Positions 34,268-44,183 of a DNA stretch of 64,000 bases are shown in pieces. Made by a program: the position numbers and the translations under genes. The stretch covers positions 1 to 64,000 of the forward strand of contig NZ_JAGIRL010000024.1 of assembly GCF_019012925.1 (NCBI RefSeq), given 5' to 3'. Within the stretch, counting starts at the first letter, position 1. The number at the start of each line of letters is the position of its first letter. The notes beneath the pieces are model-generated. The model was not told the origin of the DNA. It worked only from the letters and a program-made list of their open reading frames with translations, and did not search any database. The DNA is from Fusobacterium sp. Lineage in GTDB: Bacteria > Fusobacteriota > Fusobacteriia > Fusobacteriales > Fusobacteriaceae.

Positions 34268-35552
34268 AAAAGTGGCTTTTTATACTTTAGGTTGTAAAGT
34301 AAATCAGTATGAGACTGAAAGTATAAAAAATCAATTAATACAAAAGGGATACACAGAGACATCTTTTGACGAGAAGGCAGATATCTATGTTGTAAACTCT
34401 TGTACTGTAACAAGTGTGGCAGATAGAAAGACAAGAAATATGTTAAGAAGAGCCAAAAAAGTAAATCCAGAAGGAAAAGTTATAGTGACAGGTTGTTATG
34501 CACAAACTAATAGTAAAGAGCTATTAGAAATGGAAGATATAGATTATGTTATTGGTAATAAGTACAAAAAAGGTATTGTCAATTTTATAGAAGATATAGA
34601 AAATAGAAGTATGGATAGATTAAAAAATGATAATATTTTTGATGAGTATGAATATACTGAATATGAGTTTGCAACTTTAAGAGAGATGTCAAGAGCGTAT
34701 GTAAAGATACAAGATGGATGTAATAATTTTTGCTCTTACTGTAAAATTCCATTTGCAAGAGGAAGAAGTAGATCAAGAAAGAAAGAGAATATCTTAAAAG
34801 AGATTGAAAAGTTAGTAGCAGAAGGGTTCAAAGAGGTAATTTTGATAGGTATCAACTTAGGAGCCTACGGTGAAGATTTAGAGGAAGATATAAACTTTGA
34901 AGATCTATTAGAAGAGATTTTAAAGATTGAAAATTTAAAGAGAGTGAGAATAGGATCAGTTTATCCTGATAAAATATCAGATAGATTTATAGAGATGTTT
35001 AAGTATGAGAATCTTATGCCACATTTACATATCTCTTTACAATCTTGTGATGATGCTGTTTTAAAGGCTATGAAGAGAAACTATGGAAGTGATCTAATAG
35101 AGAGTAGACTTTTAAAATTAAAAAAAAGAGTAAAGGATATGGAGTACACAGCAGATATAATTGTGGGATTCCCTGGAGAAACTGAAGAGATGTTTTTAAA
35201 CTCATACAGAGTTATTGATAAGATTAAGTTTTCAGGACTTCATATTTTCCAATACTCTGATAGAGAGAAAACTTTGGCAAATACCTTAAAAAATAAAGTG
35301 GAACCAAAGATAAAAAAAGAGAGAGCAGATAGACTAGAAGAGTTAAGAAATAGTATGGCAGTAGAGAGTAGGGAAAAGTATATAGGAAAATCTTTAAAAA
35401 TCCTTATTGAAGAGGAGATAGATGGATACCTATATGGATATAGTGAAAACTATTTAAGGGTTAAAGTAAAAGGCGACAAAAAATTATTAAATGAGATAAT
35501 AGAAGTAAAAATTACCTCGTTAGAGAAGGAGTTGTTAGTAGCAGATGAATAG
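34254..35552 (+). CDS. mtaB: tRNA (t6A37)-methylthiotransferase MtaB
   Basis: This 432-aa radical SAM enzyme converts t6A37 to ms2t6A37. It has the N-terminal UPF0004 domain (FYTLGCKVNQYE, NSCTVTSVADRK, TGCYAQ), the radical SAM motif CNNFCSYC, PFARGRSRSR, and a C-terminal TRAM-like end. LGCKVNQYE marks the MtaB rather than the MiaB/RimO branch. It overlaps both neighbours, so translational coupling is likely. Confidence 0.94.
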   Translation: MSFNKKVAFYTLGCKVNQYETESIKNQLIQKGYTETSFDEKADIYVVNSCTVTSVADRKTRNMLRRAKKVNPEGKVIVTGCYAQTNSKELLEMEDIDYVIGNKYKKGIVNFIEDIENRSMDRLKNDNIFDEYEYTEYEFATLREMSRAYVKIQDGCNNFCSYCKIPFARGRSRSRKKENILKEIEKLVAEGFKEVILIGINLGAYGEDLEEDINFEDLLEEILKIENLKRVRIGSVYPDKISDRFIEMFKYENLMPHLHISLQSCDDAVLKAMKRNYGSDLIESRLLKLKKRVKDMEYTADIIVGFPGETEEMFLNSYRVIDKIKFSGLHIFQYSDREKTLANTLKNKVEPKIKKERADRLEELRNSMAVESREKYIGKSLKILIEEEIDGYLYGYSENYLRVKVKGDKKLLNEIIEVKITSLEKELLVADE

Positions 35553-36513
35553 AAGAATGAGATCAATATTGACAGTATTATTTATAATAGTAGCATTAGT
35601 AGTTTTTTTATTTGCTAATTCATTGAGAAAAAATCCAGAGTTGGATAAGAATAGTAGTTATCTGATAATTGGAAAAGATAATTTAATAGCTGTTTATCAA
35701 GATAGATTAGCAGTAAAGATCCCTTTTGATATAAACATAGATAAGGAACAGACAATTAGAGAGTTGGTAAATAATAAGAATGAAGAAGAGGTATTGAAAG
35801 TAGTAAATAAAATATTACCAGTTTCACTAAATAACTATATGAGAGTAAGTTATGGACAGGTAAAATTAAATGTTAGAAATTCAAAAAATATACCTGAAAC
35901 AATTATAGATAATAAGAGATACATAGTTACTTCAAGTATGTATTCAATGTTTGACTCATTGTATAATAACGCTAAAAATAAAAACGAGGTAAATGAAAAT
36001 ATAATAGTAGATGTCTTAAACGGAAATGATATCAATGGTTATGCTAGAAAGACTGGAGAGAGATTAAAAGAGAAATTGGGAGTTAAGTATAATGCAGCTA
36101 ACTATGAAAATAGCTTAGATGAGAGTTATATTATACTTAATGATATATCTGTAGATAAAGCTCAAGAGATAGTTATGCAGATAAATGAAAAATACTTAAA
36201 AATTCAACAAGTACCTAGTGTACCAACACTAGCTAACATTGTTATAGTATTGGGAAAAGAGAAAAATATAGATTTTTCAATAGATGTAACAGGAGATAAT
36301 GATAGTAAGATTAAATCTGCTGTGGAAAATTTAAAGAAAGATGGATATAAAAATATAAAGAGCGGAACTGATAAGAGTAAGGCAGAAAGCTCAATAATTG
36401 AGTATGCACCAGAGGATTATTTCATAGCTTATAAAATTTCTAAGGTATTGAATATAGATAATCTAATTGAGAAGTCAGATTTAAAAAATAAAATCAATAT
36501 AATTGTAAAGTAG
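35545..36513 (+). CDS. membrane-anchored protein with LytR_C-like repeats
   Basis: This 322-aa protein has one N-terminal membrane helix (about 8-25) and an extracytoplasmic part. Residues about 151-215 (VDVLNGNDINGYARKTGERL...) match the LytR_C pattern of an N-G motif followed by an amphipathic helix and beta strands. Residues about 242-322 look like a second, diverged copy (IDVTGDNDSKIKSAVENLKKDGY). LytR_C-like domains occur in cell-envelope proteins, and mreD-like and mrdA genes follow, so a role in wall elongation is plausible. This is by-eye homology. Confidence 0.6.
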   Translation: MNRRMRSILTVLFIIVALVVFLFANSLRKNPELDKNSSYLIIGKDNLIAVYQDRLAVKIPFDINIDKEQTIRELVNNKNEEEVLKVVNKILPVSLNNYMRVSYGQVKLNVRNSKNIPETIIDNKRYIVTSSMYSMFDSLYNNAKNKNEVNENIIVDVLNGNDINGYARKTGERLKEKLGVKYNAANYENSLDESYIILNDISVDKAQEIVMQINEKYLKIQQVPSVPTLANIVIVLGKEKNIDFSIDVTGDNDSKIKSAVENLKKDGYKNIKSGTDKSKAESSIIEYAPEDYFIAYKISKVLNIDNLIEKSDLKNKINIIVK

Positions 36514-36521
36514 GAAGTTAT

Positions 36522-36938
36522 ATGTTATATGTATTATCTATTTTAGGCGTGTTCTTAGAGGTTAGTTTGCCTTTTAATGCTAATTTTTTAGTTGTTGCTC
36601 TGAGTTTTTTAGTTTATTTAATAGGAGCAAAGAGAGAAAAAAATATCTTAATAATAGGTATAATGGCTTTTATTTTATCACTACAAACAAATGATTTTTT
36701 CATAATAATGACAGTTTTTATCTGTAGTTATTATCTGTTAGATTTTTTGTTTTTACATTTATCATATAGTAAGAGTAATATTTTAATTTTTTCTTTAATA
36801 CAGGGAGTTATCTATGCGGTATTATCCTATAGAAATTTAAAAGCTACATATGTAGTAGCTAATATCATAGGTTTTGTAGTATTGAACTATGTTTATATTT
36901 GTATTTCCAAAAGAAAAGATAAGAGTATTAAAGGATAA
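36522..36938 (+). CDS. MreD-like membrane protein
   Basis: This 138-aa protein is almost entirely hydrophobic with about five membrane helices and a short basic tail (KRKDKSIKG). Sequence motifs are weak. The call rests on size, topology and position directly before mrdA, the usual mreD-mrdA order of the rod-shape operon. mreB and mreC are not adjacent, so it could be another small membrane protein. Confidence 0.55.
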   Translation: MLYVLSILGVFLEVSLPFNANFLVVALSFLVYLIGAKREKNILIIGIMAFILSLQTNDFFIIMTVFICSYYLLDFLFLHLSYSKSNILIFSLIQGVIYAVLSYRNLKATYVVANIIGFVVLNYVYICISKRKDKSIKG

Positions 36939-36943
36939 TAGAG

Positions 36944-38776
36944 ATGAAGAAAATAAAAAGAAGGAATATTGGAATAAAACTTGGGGAAGACAGCAGCTCA
37001 AGAAATATAATTGTAAAAGGTTTTATGCTGTTGGTATTTATACTTATAGGAATGAGAATGTTGTATCTTCAAGTCCTAAGGGGTGATGAATACTCATATC
37101 TTTCGGAAAAAAATAGATTTAAGATAAAGAAAATAGATGCTCCTAGAGGAAAAATTTATGATTCTAAAGGGAGATTGATAGTAACTAATGGATCTGGTTA
37201 TAGATTGGTTTATCTCTATGAGAGAAAGCAAAATCCAGAAGTTGTAAAGGAGATAAGCACTTTAACAGGGTATCCAGAGGAGTTTATAACTAAGAGAATA
37301 AGATATGGAGAGATATTTCCATATACTAGAGAGAATGTAATAATAGAGGATTTAAATCCAGATGTTGCCCATAAGATTATGGAAAAATTAATGGATTATC
37401 CATATTTACAAGTACAAGTATATTCAAAAAGAAGATATTTATTTGATTCTGTGGCAGCACATAGCATAGGATATGTTAAAAAAATATCAGAAAAAGAGTA
37501 TGAAAAGCTAAAAGATGAGGGGTATAGTCCAAGGGATGTCATTGGAAAAGATGGATTAGAGAGTGAATATGACAGAAAACTGCAGGGTGAAGATGGCTTT
37601 GAATATATTGAAGTAAATGCTTTGAATAAATTACAGAGAAAAGTCGAAAGAAAGAAAATGCCTGTACCTGGCGAGGACATGTATATCACTTTAGATATGG
37701 AGTTACAAGAGTATATGGAGCAACAGTTTAAAAAAGATGGTAGAGCAGGAGCTTTTGTAGCTATTAATCCTAAAAATGGAGAGATATTAACTTTGGTAAG
37801 TTATCCAACTTATTCATTAAATACTTTTAGCTCACAGATTTCATATGATGAATGGAATAAGATTATAAATGATCCTAGAAAACCACTTTCAAATAAGGCT
37901 ATAGCTGGGGAGTACCCACCTGGCTCAGTATTTAAAGTAGTTTCAGCTGTAGCTTTTTTAGAGAATGGGGTTGATCCTAAGGAGACATATTATGATAAAA
38001 CTGGGTATTATCAAATAGGAAAATGGAAGTGGAGAGCTTGGAAAGCTGGAGGACATGGTTATACTGATATGAAAAAATCAATAGTAGAATCAGCCAATCC
38101 ATACTATTACAAAAATGCAGATATGATAGGTCATAAACCTATAATAGACACAGCTTCCTCTTTTGGTTTGGGAAAGAGAACAGGAATTGATATTCCAGGA
38201 GAGAAGAGAGGCTTACTTCCAGATGTAGCTTGGAAGAAAAAGATGATAGGAAGTAGTTGGTTTAAAGGGGATACTATACTATTATCAATAGGACAAGGAT
38301 ATCTTTTAGTAACACCATTACAAATAGCAAATGTATACGCAGCAATAGCTAATCGGGGAGAGGTTTATACTCCACACTTAGTTAAGGAGTTTCAAGATTC
38401 AAAGGGAAATATCTATCCTGTAGAATTACATGAACAAAAGATAAAGACATATCCAAAGTCATATTATAATGTATTAAATGATGCCTTAGTGGCAACTGTA
38501 TCTCAAGACAACGGAACAACCAAAGTCTTAAGAACACCAGGAATGCAGGTTGCAGCAAAGAGTGGATCAGCTCAGAATGCTCACTCTAAAATAACACACG
38601 CTTGGGTAGCTGGATATTTTCCAGCTGATAATCCTGAAATAGTTTTTGCTACTATACTAGAAGGTGCTGGTGGTGGTGGTGCTGTTGCTGGAGGAATGAC
38701 GAGAAAATTTATTGATAAATACCTAGAGATAAAAAATAGAGAAAGAGAAGAAAAAGAGAGTGAAATTAAGAATTAA
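36944..38776 (+). CDS. mrdA: penicillin-binding protein 2 (class B transpeptidase)
   Basis: This 610-aa protein crosslinks peptidoglycan during elongation. It has an N-terminal membrane anchor (about 28-45), the PBP dimer domain with APRGKIYDSKGRLI, and the transpeptidase domain with SxxK (PPGSVFKV), SxN-type (ESANPYYY) and KSGSAQ motifs. The C-terminus is charged. It belongs to the elongasome with RodA and MreBCD. It follows the mreD-like gene by five bases. Confidence 0.95.
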   Translation: MKKIKRRNIGIKLGEDSSSRNIIVKGFMLLVFILIGMRMLYLQVLRGDEYSYLSEKNRFKIKKIDAPRGKIYDSKGRLIVTNGSGYRLVYLYERKQNPEVVKEISTLTGYPEEFITKRIRYGEIFPYTRENVIIEDLNPDVAHKIMEKLMDYPYLQVQVYSKRRYLFDSVAAHSIGYVKKISEKEYEKLKDEGYSPRDVIGKDGLESEYDRKLQGEDGFEYIEVNALNKLQRKVERKKMPVPGEDMYITLDMELQEYMEQQFKKDGRAGAFVAINPKNGEILTLVSYPTYSLNTFSSQISYDEWNKIINDPRKPLSNKAIAGEYPPGSVFKVVSAVAFLENGVDPKETYYDKTGYYQIGKWKWRAWKAGGHGYTDMKKSIVESANPYYYKNADMIGHKPIIDTASSFGLGKRTGIDIPGEKRGLLPDVAWKKKMIGSSWFKGDTILLSIGQGYLLVTPLQIANVYAAIANRGEVYTPHLVKEFQDSKGNIYPVELHEQKIKTYPKSYYNVLNDALVATVSQDNGTTKVLRTPGMQVAAKSGSAQNAHSKITHAWVAGYFPADNPEIVFATILEGAGGGGAVAGGMTRKFIDKYLEIKNREREEKESEIKN

Positions 38777-38817
38777 ATTTGTAATGGTGGAGGTAAAATA
38801 AGGAAAAAGGAGAGAAA

Positions 38818-40710
38818 ATGTTAAGGACAGAAAAAGGCAGTATTAATCAAGAGAAGAAAAGAAGACTTGAAAAAAAATTAAAACTAGAAAATACTAGTGG
38901 AGTAGATGGTATAAAAGAAAAAATAAAGGCTATTAAGGCTGGAATAAAAGAGCTAAAGGGTGAAAAACCTAAAAAAGTAACTAAAGAGGTAAAAGTTTTA
39001 GATAAAGTAGTAGTAAGTGATACAAAAGAGATTAAGAGTGCAAAAGAGGAGAAAATGTATGTTATTCCTCTAGGTGGATTGGAAGAGGTAGGAAAAAATA
39101 GTACTGTAATCCAATATAGAGATGAGATTATAATAATTGATTCTGGAGTTATATTTCCAGATGATAACTTGCTAGGAATAGATCTAGTTATCCCAGATTT
39201 TAGCTTTTTAGAAAACAATAAAGATAAGATAAAAGGATTATTTATTACACACGGACATGAGGATCATATAGGATCAATTCCATATCTTTATCAAAAAATT
39301 GATAAGAGTGTTCCAATGTTTGGAGGAAAATTAACTCTTGCACTAGCTAAATCAAAATTTGAAAATGGTTTTGGCAAAGATATCCCTAAGATGAAAGAGG
39401 TAAAGGGAAGAAGTAAGATAAAAGTAGGAAAATACTTTACTGTAGAATTTATAAAAATAACTCACTCAATAACAGATGCTTATTCTATTTTTGTAACAAC
39501 TCCAGCTGGAACAGTATTCCATACAGGAGATTTTAAGATAGATCTAACTCCAGTAGATGGAGAGGGAGTAGATTTTGCTAGATTATCTCAAATAGGAGAG
39601 CAAGGAGTAGATCTAATGCTTTCAGACTCAACAAACTCTGAGGTAGATGGATTTACACCGTCAGAAAGAAGTGTTGGAGAGGCATTTAAAGTGGAGTTTT
39701 CAAAAGCTAAAGGAAGAATAATAGTGGCAGCTTTTGCTTCACACGTACATAGATTACAACAGATAGTAAATGTTGCACAGGAGTATGGAAGAAAGATAGC
39801 AATAGATGGAAGAAGCTTGGTTAAAGTTTTTGAGATAGCAGGTAGTTTAGGTTATTTAAATGTTCCTAATGATATGATGGTACCACTGTCAGAGGTCGAT
39901 AGCTTAAAGGATAACAAAGTTGTAATACTTTGTACTGGAACACAGGGAGAACCGATGGCAGCTCTTTCAAGAATAGCTAAAAATATGCATAAGCATATAA
40001 AGATAAAAGAGGGAGATACAGTAATAATATCTGCTACTCCAATACCTGGAAATGAGAGAGCAGTATCCAATAATATAAATAATTTATTAAAATATGATGC
40101 TCAGGTTGTATTTAAAAAGATAGCAGGAATACATGTTTCTGGTCATGGAAGTAAAGATGAGCAAAAATTGATGTTGAATCTGATAAAACCTAAGTACTTT
40201 ATGCCTGTTCACGGAGAGCATAAGATGTTAAAGGCTCATAAAGATACAGCTATAGAGACTGGAGTACCTAAGAATAATATCATAATAGCTCAAAATGGTA
40301 GTAAGATAGAAGTGACAAAATCAGGTGCAAAGATAAAGGGAAAAGTTAATGCAGGTTGTACTCTTGTAGATGGTTTAGGTGTTGGAGATATAGGAAATAT
40401 CGTTTTAAAAGACAGACAACAACTATCTCAAGATGGAGTTGTAGTAATAGTTTTCACTTTAGATAAGAGAACAGGAAAGATAGTTGCAGGTCCTGATATA
40501 GTGACAAGAGGATTTGTTTACTCAAAAGAGTCAGATGATATAATTAAAGAGGCGATAGAGAGTATAAAAGAAAAAATAGACGATACACAGAACTATTATT
40601 CAAAAGACTGGGGTCTATTAAAGAATTTAACAAGAGATATAGCAGCAAAATATTTTTATAATAAGACAAAAAGAAATCCAATGATATTACCGATTATAAT
40701 GGAAGTATAG
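38818..40710 (+). CDS. rnj: ribonuclease J with a lysine-rich N-terminal extension
   Basis: This 630-aa beta-lactamase-fold RNase has the metal motif HGHEDHIGS, LSDSTNSE, the beta-CASP region and the C-terminal HVSGHGSKDE and PVHGEHKML elements. RNase J degrades and matures mRNA by 5'-exo and endonuclease action. The core starts only near residue 80 (MYVIPLGGLEEVGKN). The preceding ~79 residues are highly charged, Lys/Glu-rich and probably unstructured or coiled. An internal ATG at 39055 has a GGAG only 3 bases upstream, so a short form is possible but not favoured. The 38818 start has GGAG at a better distance. Confidence 0.93.
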   Translation: MLRTEKGSINQEKKRRLEKKLKLENTSGVDGIKEKIKAIKAGIKELKGEKPKKVTKEVKVLDKVVVSDTKEIKSAKEEKMYVIPLGGLEEVGKNSTVIQYRDEIIIIDSGVIFPDDNLLGIDLVIPDFSFLENNKDKIKGLFITHGHEDHIGSIPYLYQKIDKSVPMFGGKLTLALAKSKFENGFGKDIPKMKEVKGRSKIKVGKYFTVEFIKITHSITDAYSIFVTTPAGTVFHTGDFKIDLTPVDGEGVDFARLSQIGEQGVDLMLSDSTNSEVDGFTPSERSVGEAFKVEFSKAKGRIIVAAFASHVHRLQQIVNVAQEYGRKIAIDGRSLVKVFEIAGSLGYLNVPNDMMVPLSEVDSLKDNKVVILCTGTQGEPMAALSRIAKNMHKHIKIKEGDTVIISATPIPGNERAVSNNINNLLKYDAQVVFKKIAGIHVSGHGSKDEQKLMLNLIKPKYFMPVHGEHKMLKAHKDTAIETGVPKNNIIIAQNGSKIEVTKSGAKIKGKVNAGCTLVDGLGVGDIGNIVLKDRQQLSQDGVVVIVFTLDKRTGKIVAGPDIVTRGFVYSKESDDIIKEAIESIKEKIDDTQNYYSKDWGLLKNLTRDIAAKYFYNKTKRNPMILPIIMEV

Positions 40711-40727
40711 GAGAAAAGGAGAAGAAG

Positions 40728-41033
40728 ATGGAATTAACAAGTAAAAGAAGAGCATATTTAAGAAAGAGAGCACACGATTTAGATGCATTAGTAAGAATAG
40801 GAAAAGATGGTGTAACAGATAATCTAATCCAAAGTATATTAGATGCTATTGATTCAAGAGAGCTTTTAAAAGTTAAGATACTTCAAAATTGTGAAGAGGA
40901 AAAAGGAGAGATAATGGAGCAATTATCTCAATGTAAAGAGTTTGAAGTAGTAGGAATAATTGGAAGAACTATAATCTTATTTAGAGAAAATGAAGAAAAA
41001 CCAGTAATTTCTTTAGAATTAAAAAATATATAA
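40728..41033 (+). CDS. yhbY: YhbY-family (CRM-domain) RNA-binding protein
   Basis: This 101-aa protein is a single CRM domain: LTSKRRAYLRKRAHDLDALVRIGKDGVT and the GxxG-like loop, ending in IIGRTIILFREN. Family members associate with pre-50S ribosomal particles. It is next to the RNase J gene, which fits an RNA-metabolism pairing, with a good AGGAGAAG site. Confidence 0.92.
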   Translation: MELTSKRRAYLRKRAHDLDALVRIGKDGVTDNLIQSILDAIDSRELLKVKILQNCEEEKGEIMEQLSQCKEFEVVGIIGRTIILFRENEEKPVISLELKNI

Positions 41034-41049
41034 GTAAGGGGATATAAGT

Positions 41050-41535
41050 ATGAGTCCCGGGATAATTTTTGGCAATAGGGTACTAGATGTAGTTTTTGTA
41101 GCTTGGTTTATAGCACAATTTTATAAGGTGATTAGTTCAATCTTTATAGAGAAAAGACTAAATATAAGAAGAATGTGGGAGACAGGTGGTATGCCCAGCT
41201 CTCACAGTTCTACAGTTTCTTGTTTGACAACATGCATAGGTATTCGTTATGGAACAAGTAGCGACTTATTTGCTATCTCAATAATATTGTCAGGAATAGT
41301 TATGTATGATGCTACTGGAATTAGAAGGGCAGCAGGAAAACAAGCAGGAGTAATAAATCAGTTTGTTGAAAAGATACCTCTTATATTAGGACAGAAAAGA
41401 TATGAGAGATATTTTGGATTGGAGAAAAGTGAAAAGTTAAAGGAGCTTTTGGGACATACACCATTTGAGGTGTTGATTGGGTGTATTTCAGGAATAGTAG
41501 TTGGTTTGGTTTTCATGAAGTATTTACAGGGGTAG
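41050..41535 (+). CDS. divergent PAP2-family (DUF212) membrane protein
   Basis: This 161-aa membrane protein contains the DUF212 signature GGMPSSHSSTVSCLTT and the second conserved element YDATGIRRAAGKQA. The family is related to type 2 phosphatidic acid phosphatases. A lipid-phosphate substrate, perhaps an isoprenoid or phospholipid, is possible, and the next gene, dxs, starts isoprenoid synthesis. The actual reaction is unknown. Confidence 0.85.
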   Translation: MSPGIIFGNRVLDVVFVAWFIAQFYKVISSIFIEKRLNIRRMWETGGMPSSHSSTVSCLTTCIGIRYGTSSDLFAISIILSGIVMYDATGIRRAAGKQAGVINQFVEKIPLILGQKRYERYFGLEKSEKLKELLGHTPFEVLIGCISGIVVGLVFMKYLQG

Positions 41536-41540
41536 GATAG

Positions 41541-43367
41541 ATGAAGAGTATACAAGAGATGAATATAGAAGAAATGAATAATAAGGCAGAAAGCATAAGA
41601 AAAACTCTAATTGAAACAGTGAGTAAAAATGGTGGGCATCTATCTTCTAACCTTGGGATAGTTGAACTGACTCTATGCTTACATAAAGTTTTTGATTTTT
41701 CAAAAGATAGATTACTATTTGATGTTGGACATCAGTCATATGTCCATAAATTACTTACTGGAAGAGATAAAGATTTTCATACTCTAAGAAAAAGAGGTGG
41801 AATAGGACCATTTAGTGATCCTAAAGAGAGTGACACAGATCCATTTATATCAGGACATGCAGGGACAGCTCTTTCAGCAGGAGCAGGGATAGCAATGGGA
41901 TCTCCAGAGAAAAAAGTAGTTGTGGTAGTAGGAGATGCATCAATATCAAATGGACACTCATTAGAAGCACTTAACAATATAGGTGGAAATAAACTGAAAA
42001 ATCTTATTATTATTTTAAATGATAATGAGATGTCAATAGGAAAAAATGTTGGCTCACTTTCAAGGTTTTTTGGGAAATTTATGGTAAGTGAGAAGTATAT
42101 GAACTTTAGAGATGATGTCAAAGGGATTATAAAAAAGATAAAAATAGCTAATGGAGTTTCTAATACATTGGAAAGAATGGAATCTTCGGTAAAAAACTTT
42201 TTCCTGCCTTTGAGTATGTTAGAGAGCCTTGGATTTAAATTTTTTGGTGTCTTAGATGGGCATAATATGGAGGAACTACTTTCAACTCTTAACAAGATAA
42301 AAAATATGGAGGGGCCAATATTTATTCATATTAAAACTCAAAAGGGAAAGGGTTACTCTTATGCTGAAGAGGACAAGGAGAAGTTTCATGGAATATCTCC
42401 ATTTAATATGGAAACGGGAACTACAGCTTCAAGTATGAAGACATATTCAAGTATATTTGGAGAGAAGATAGTTAAATTAGCTGAAGAGGATAAGGATATA
42501 TTTGCTATCTGTTCTGGTATGGTTAAGGGAACAGGCTTGGGAGAGTTTTTTAAGAGGTTTCCAGAGAGAGCTATAGATACAGGAATAGCAGAAGGATATG
42601 CTGTAACCTTTGCTGGTGGATTGGCAACACAGGGCAAAAAACCTTATGTAGCTATCTATTCAACTTTTTTACAAAGGGGATATAGTCAACTGATACACGA
42701 TATATCTTTACAAAAGTTACCAGTTAGATTTATAGTTGATAGAGCTGGAATTGTAGGAGAGGACGGAAAGACTCACAATGGATTGTATGATCTTTCAGTA
42801 TTTTTAACAATTCCGAATTATACTGTAATGGCACCTGCCACATCCAAAGAGTTGGTGGAGATGTTGGAGTTTTCTAAGGAGTTTCAAGAGGGACCACTAG
42901 TAATTAGAATACCTAGAGAGATAGAGTATAATATAGCTGAAGAGAATAGATTTAGATTGGGAAAATGGAACGAGATAAGAAAAGGAAAAGAAAATCTTTT
43001 TATAGCTACTGGAAGTATGGTAAAAGAGATTTTAAGTATAGAGGATAGATTAAAATCTAAAGGAATAGAGGGAACAATAGTAAATGCATCGACACTTAAA
43101 CCTTTGGATGAAGAGTATCTTTTAGATTGTGTAAATAAATATGAGAATATATTTGTTTTAGAAGAAGCCTATGAGAAAAATTCTTTTGGAAGTAGTATAA
43201 TGGAATTTTACAACAAAAGGAATATAAGTAAGATAATAAAAAAAATATCTATAGAAAATGGAGCTATACCTCACGGTAAGAGAGATGGACTTTTGGAAGA
43301 GTTTGGGTTAAGAGGCGAAAATTTAATAGGAAGAATTGAGGAAAAAATAGATGCAAGAAAAGAATAA
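41541..43367 (+). CDS. dxs: 1-deoxy-D-xylulose-5-phosphate synthase
   Basis: This 608-aa thiamine diphosphate enzyme condenses pyruvate with glyceraldehyde 3-phosphate at the start of the MEP isoprenoid pathway. Visible motifs: GGHLSSNLG, FDVGHQSYVHKLLTGR, the ThDP-binding GDASISNGHSLEALNN, and the transketolase-type GIAEGYAVTFAGGLA. The product route continues with ispA at 57089. Its 3' end overlaps the HD gene by 17 bases. Confidence 0.95.
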   Translation: MKSIQEMNIEEMNNKAESIRKTLIETVSKNGGHLSSNLGIVELTLCLHKVFDFSKDRLLFDVGHQSYVHKLLTGRDKDFHTLRKRGGIGPFSDPKESDTDPFISGHAGTALSAGAGIAMGSPEKKVVVVVGDASISNGHSLEALNNIGGNKLKNLIIILNDNEMSIGKNVGSLSRFFGKFMVSEKYMNFRDDVKGIIKKIKIANGVSNTLERMESSVKNFFLPLSMLESLGFKFFGVLDGHNMEELLSTLNKIKNMEGPIFIHIKTQKGKGYSYAEEDKEKFHGISPFNMETGTTASSMKTYSSIFGEKIVKLAEEDKDIFAICSGMVKGTGLGEFFKRFPERAIDTGIAEGYAVTFAGGLATQGKKPYVAIYSTFLQRGYSQLIHDISLQKLPVRFIVDRAGIVGEDGKTHNGLYDLSVFLTIPNYTVMAPATSKELVEMLEFSKEFQEGPLVIRIPREIEYNIAEENRFRLGKWNEIRKGKENLFIATGSMVKEILSIEDRLKSKGIEGTIVNASTLKPLDEEYLLDCVNKYENIFVLEEAYEKNSFGSSIMEFYNKRNISKIIKKISIENGAIPHGKRDGLLEEFGLRGENLIGRIEEKIDARKE

Positions 43368-44175
43368 AAAAGCATTAGAATTTATAAACTCTCTTTTAAA
43401 TCTAGAGATGGTACAAGATTTAGAGCTTTTTGATGATCAGGGAGTAAAGGTGTCAACTCACACATATGATGTTTTAAAAATTTCAATAGATGAATTAAAA
43501 AGAGATTATAGAACATATTTAGAGGCTAAAGAGAGAGTTGATTTTTTTGCTCTAACAGTTGGAATTATAATACATGACTTAAGTAAGGGAAGTATAAGAA
43601 AAACTGAAGAAAAATTCTCACATTCTCAGATGATGCTAAAGAAACCAGAGTATATCACAAAAGAGGCAGAAAAAGTATTAAAAGAGATAGAAGAGAAGAT
43701 AGGTATGGAGTTAAAGGATAATATAAAGAAGAATATAATCCATATAGTTCTTTCTCATCATGGTAAATGGGGAAAGATTCAACCTAATAGTAAAGAGGCT
43801 CATATAGTACATAGAGCTGATATGTATTCAGCTAAATATCATAGAATAAATCCTATTGGAGCAGATAAGATTTTGGAATTGATGGCTAAGGGTGTCCAAT
43901 TAGATGATATTCCAGAGAGATTAAACTGTACTCAAGGAGTTATAAAGGATAGGTTAAAGAGGGCTAAACAGGAGTTGAAGGTAAAGACTACTAAACAACT
44001 TTTGAACTACTATAAAAAGAATAAAAAAATTCCAATCGGAGATAACTTTTTTATTCAAAGAGTAAGAGAGACAGAGAAGTTAAAAAGAATAGTTGATAAA
44101 AAAGGATTTAAAAATATAATGTTAGAAAGTCCTCTTTTATCATATATGATAGATGAGGAGATCTTTAAAATCTGA
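43351..44175 (+). CDS. HD-domain phosphohydrolase with C-terminal helical region
   Basis: This 274-aa protein has an HD domain: THTYDVLKIS, IIHDLSKGSI with the HD pair, HSQMML, SHHGKWG and HRADMYSAKY. This resembles HD hydrolases of the YhaM/YqeK type acting on RNA or nucleotides. A segment near 180-215 (DDIPERLNCTQGVIKDRLKRAKQEL) looks like a helix-turn-helix, an unusual addition. It overlaps dxs and lies 8 bp before tlyA. The substrate is unknown. Confidence 0.75.
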   Translation: MQEKNKKALEFINSLLNLEMVQDLELFDDQGVKVSTHTYDVLKISIDELKRDYRTYLEAKERVDFFALTVGIIIHDLSKGSIRKTEEKFSHSQMMLKKPEYITKEAEKVLKEIEEKIGMELKDNIKKNIIHIVLSHHGKWGKIQPNSKEAHIVHRADMYSAKYHRINPIGADKILELMAKGVQLDDIPERLNCTQGVIKDRLKRAKQELKVKTTKQLLNYYKKNKKIPIGDNFFIQRVRETEKLKRIVDKKGFKNIMLESPLLSYMIDEEIFKI

Positions 44176-44183
44176 GGTGCAAT

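Noticed and set aside
36889..37086. Plus-strand frame overlapping the mreD-like gene and mrdA
   Set aside because: Different frame within mrdA, no ribosome site, no resemblance to any family.
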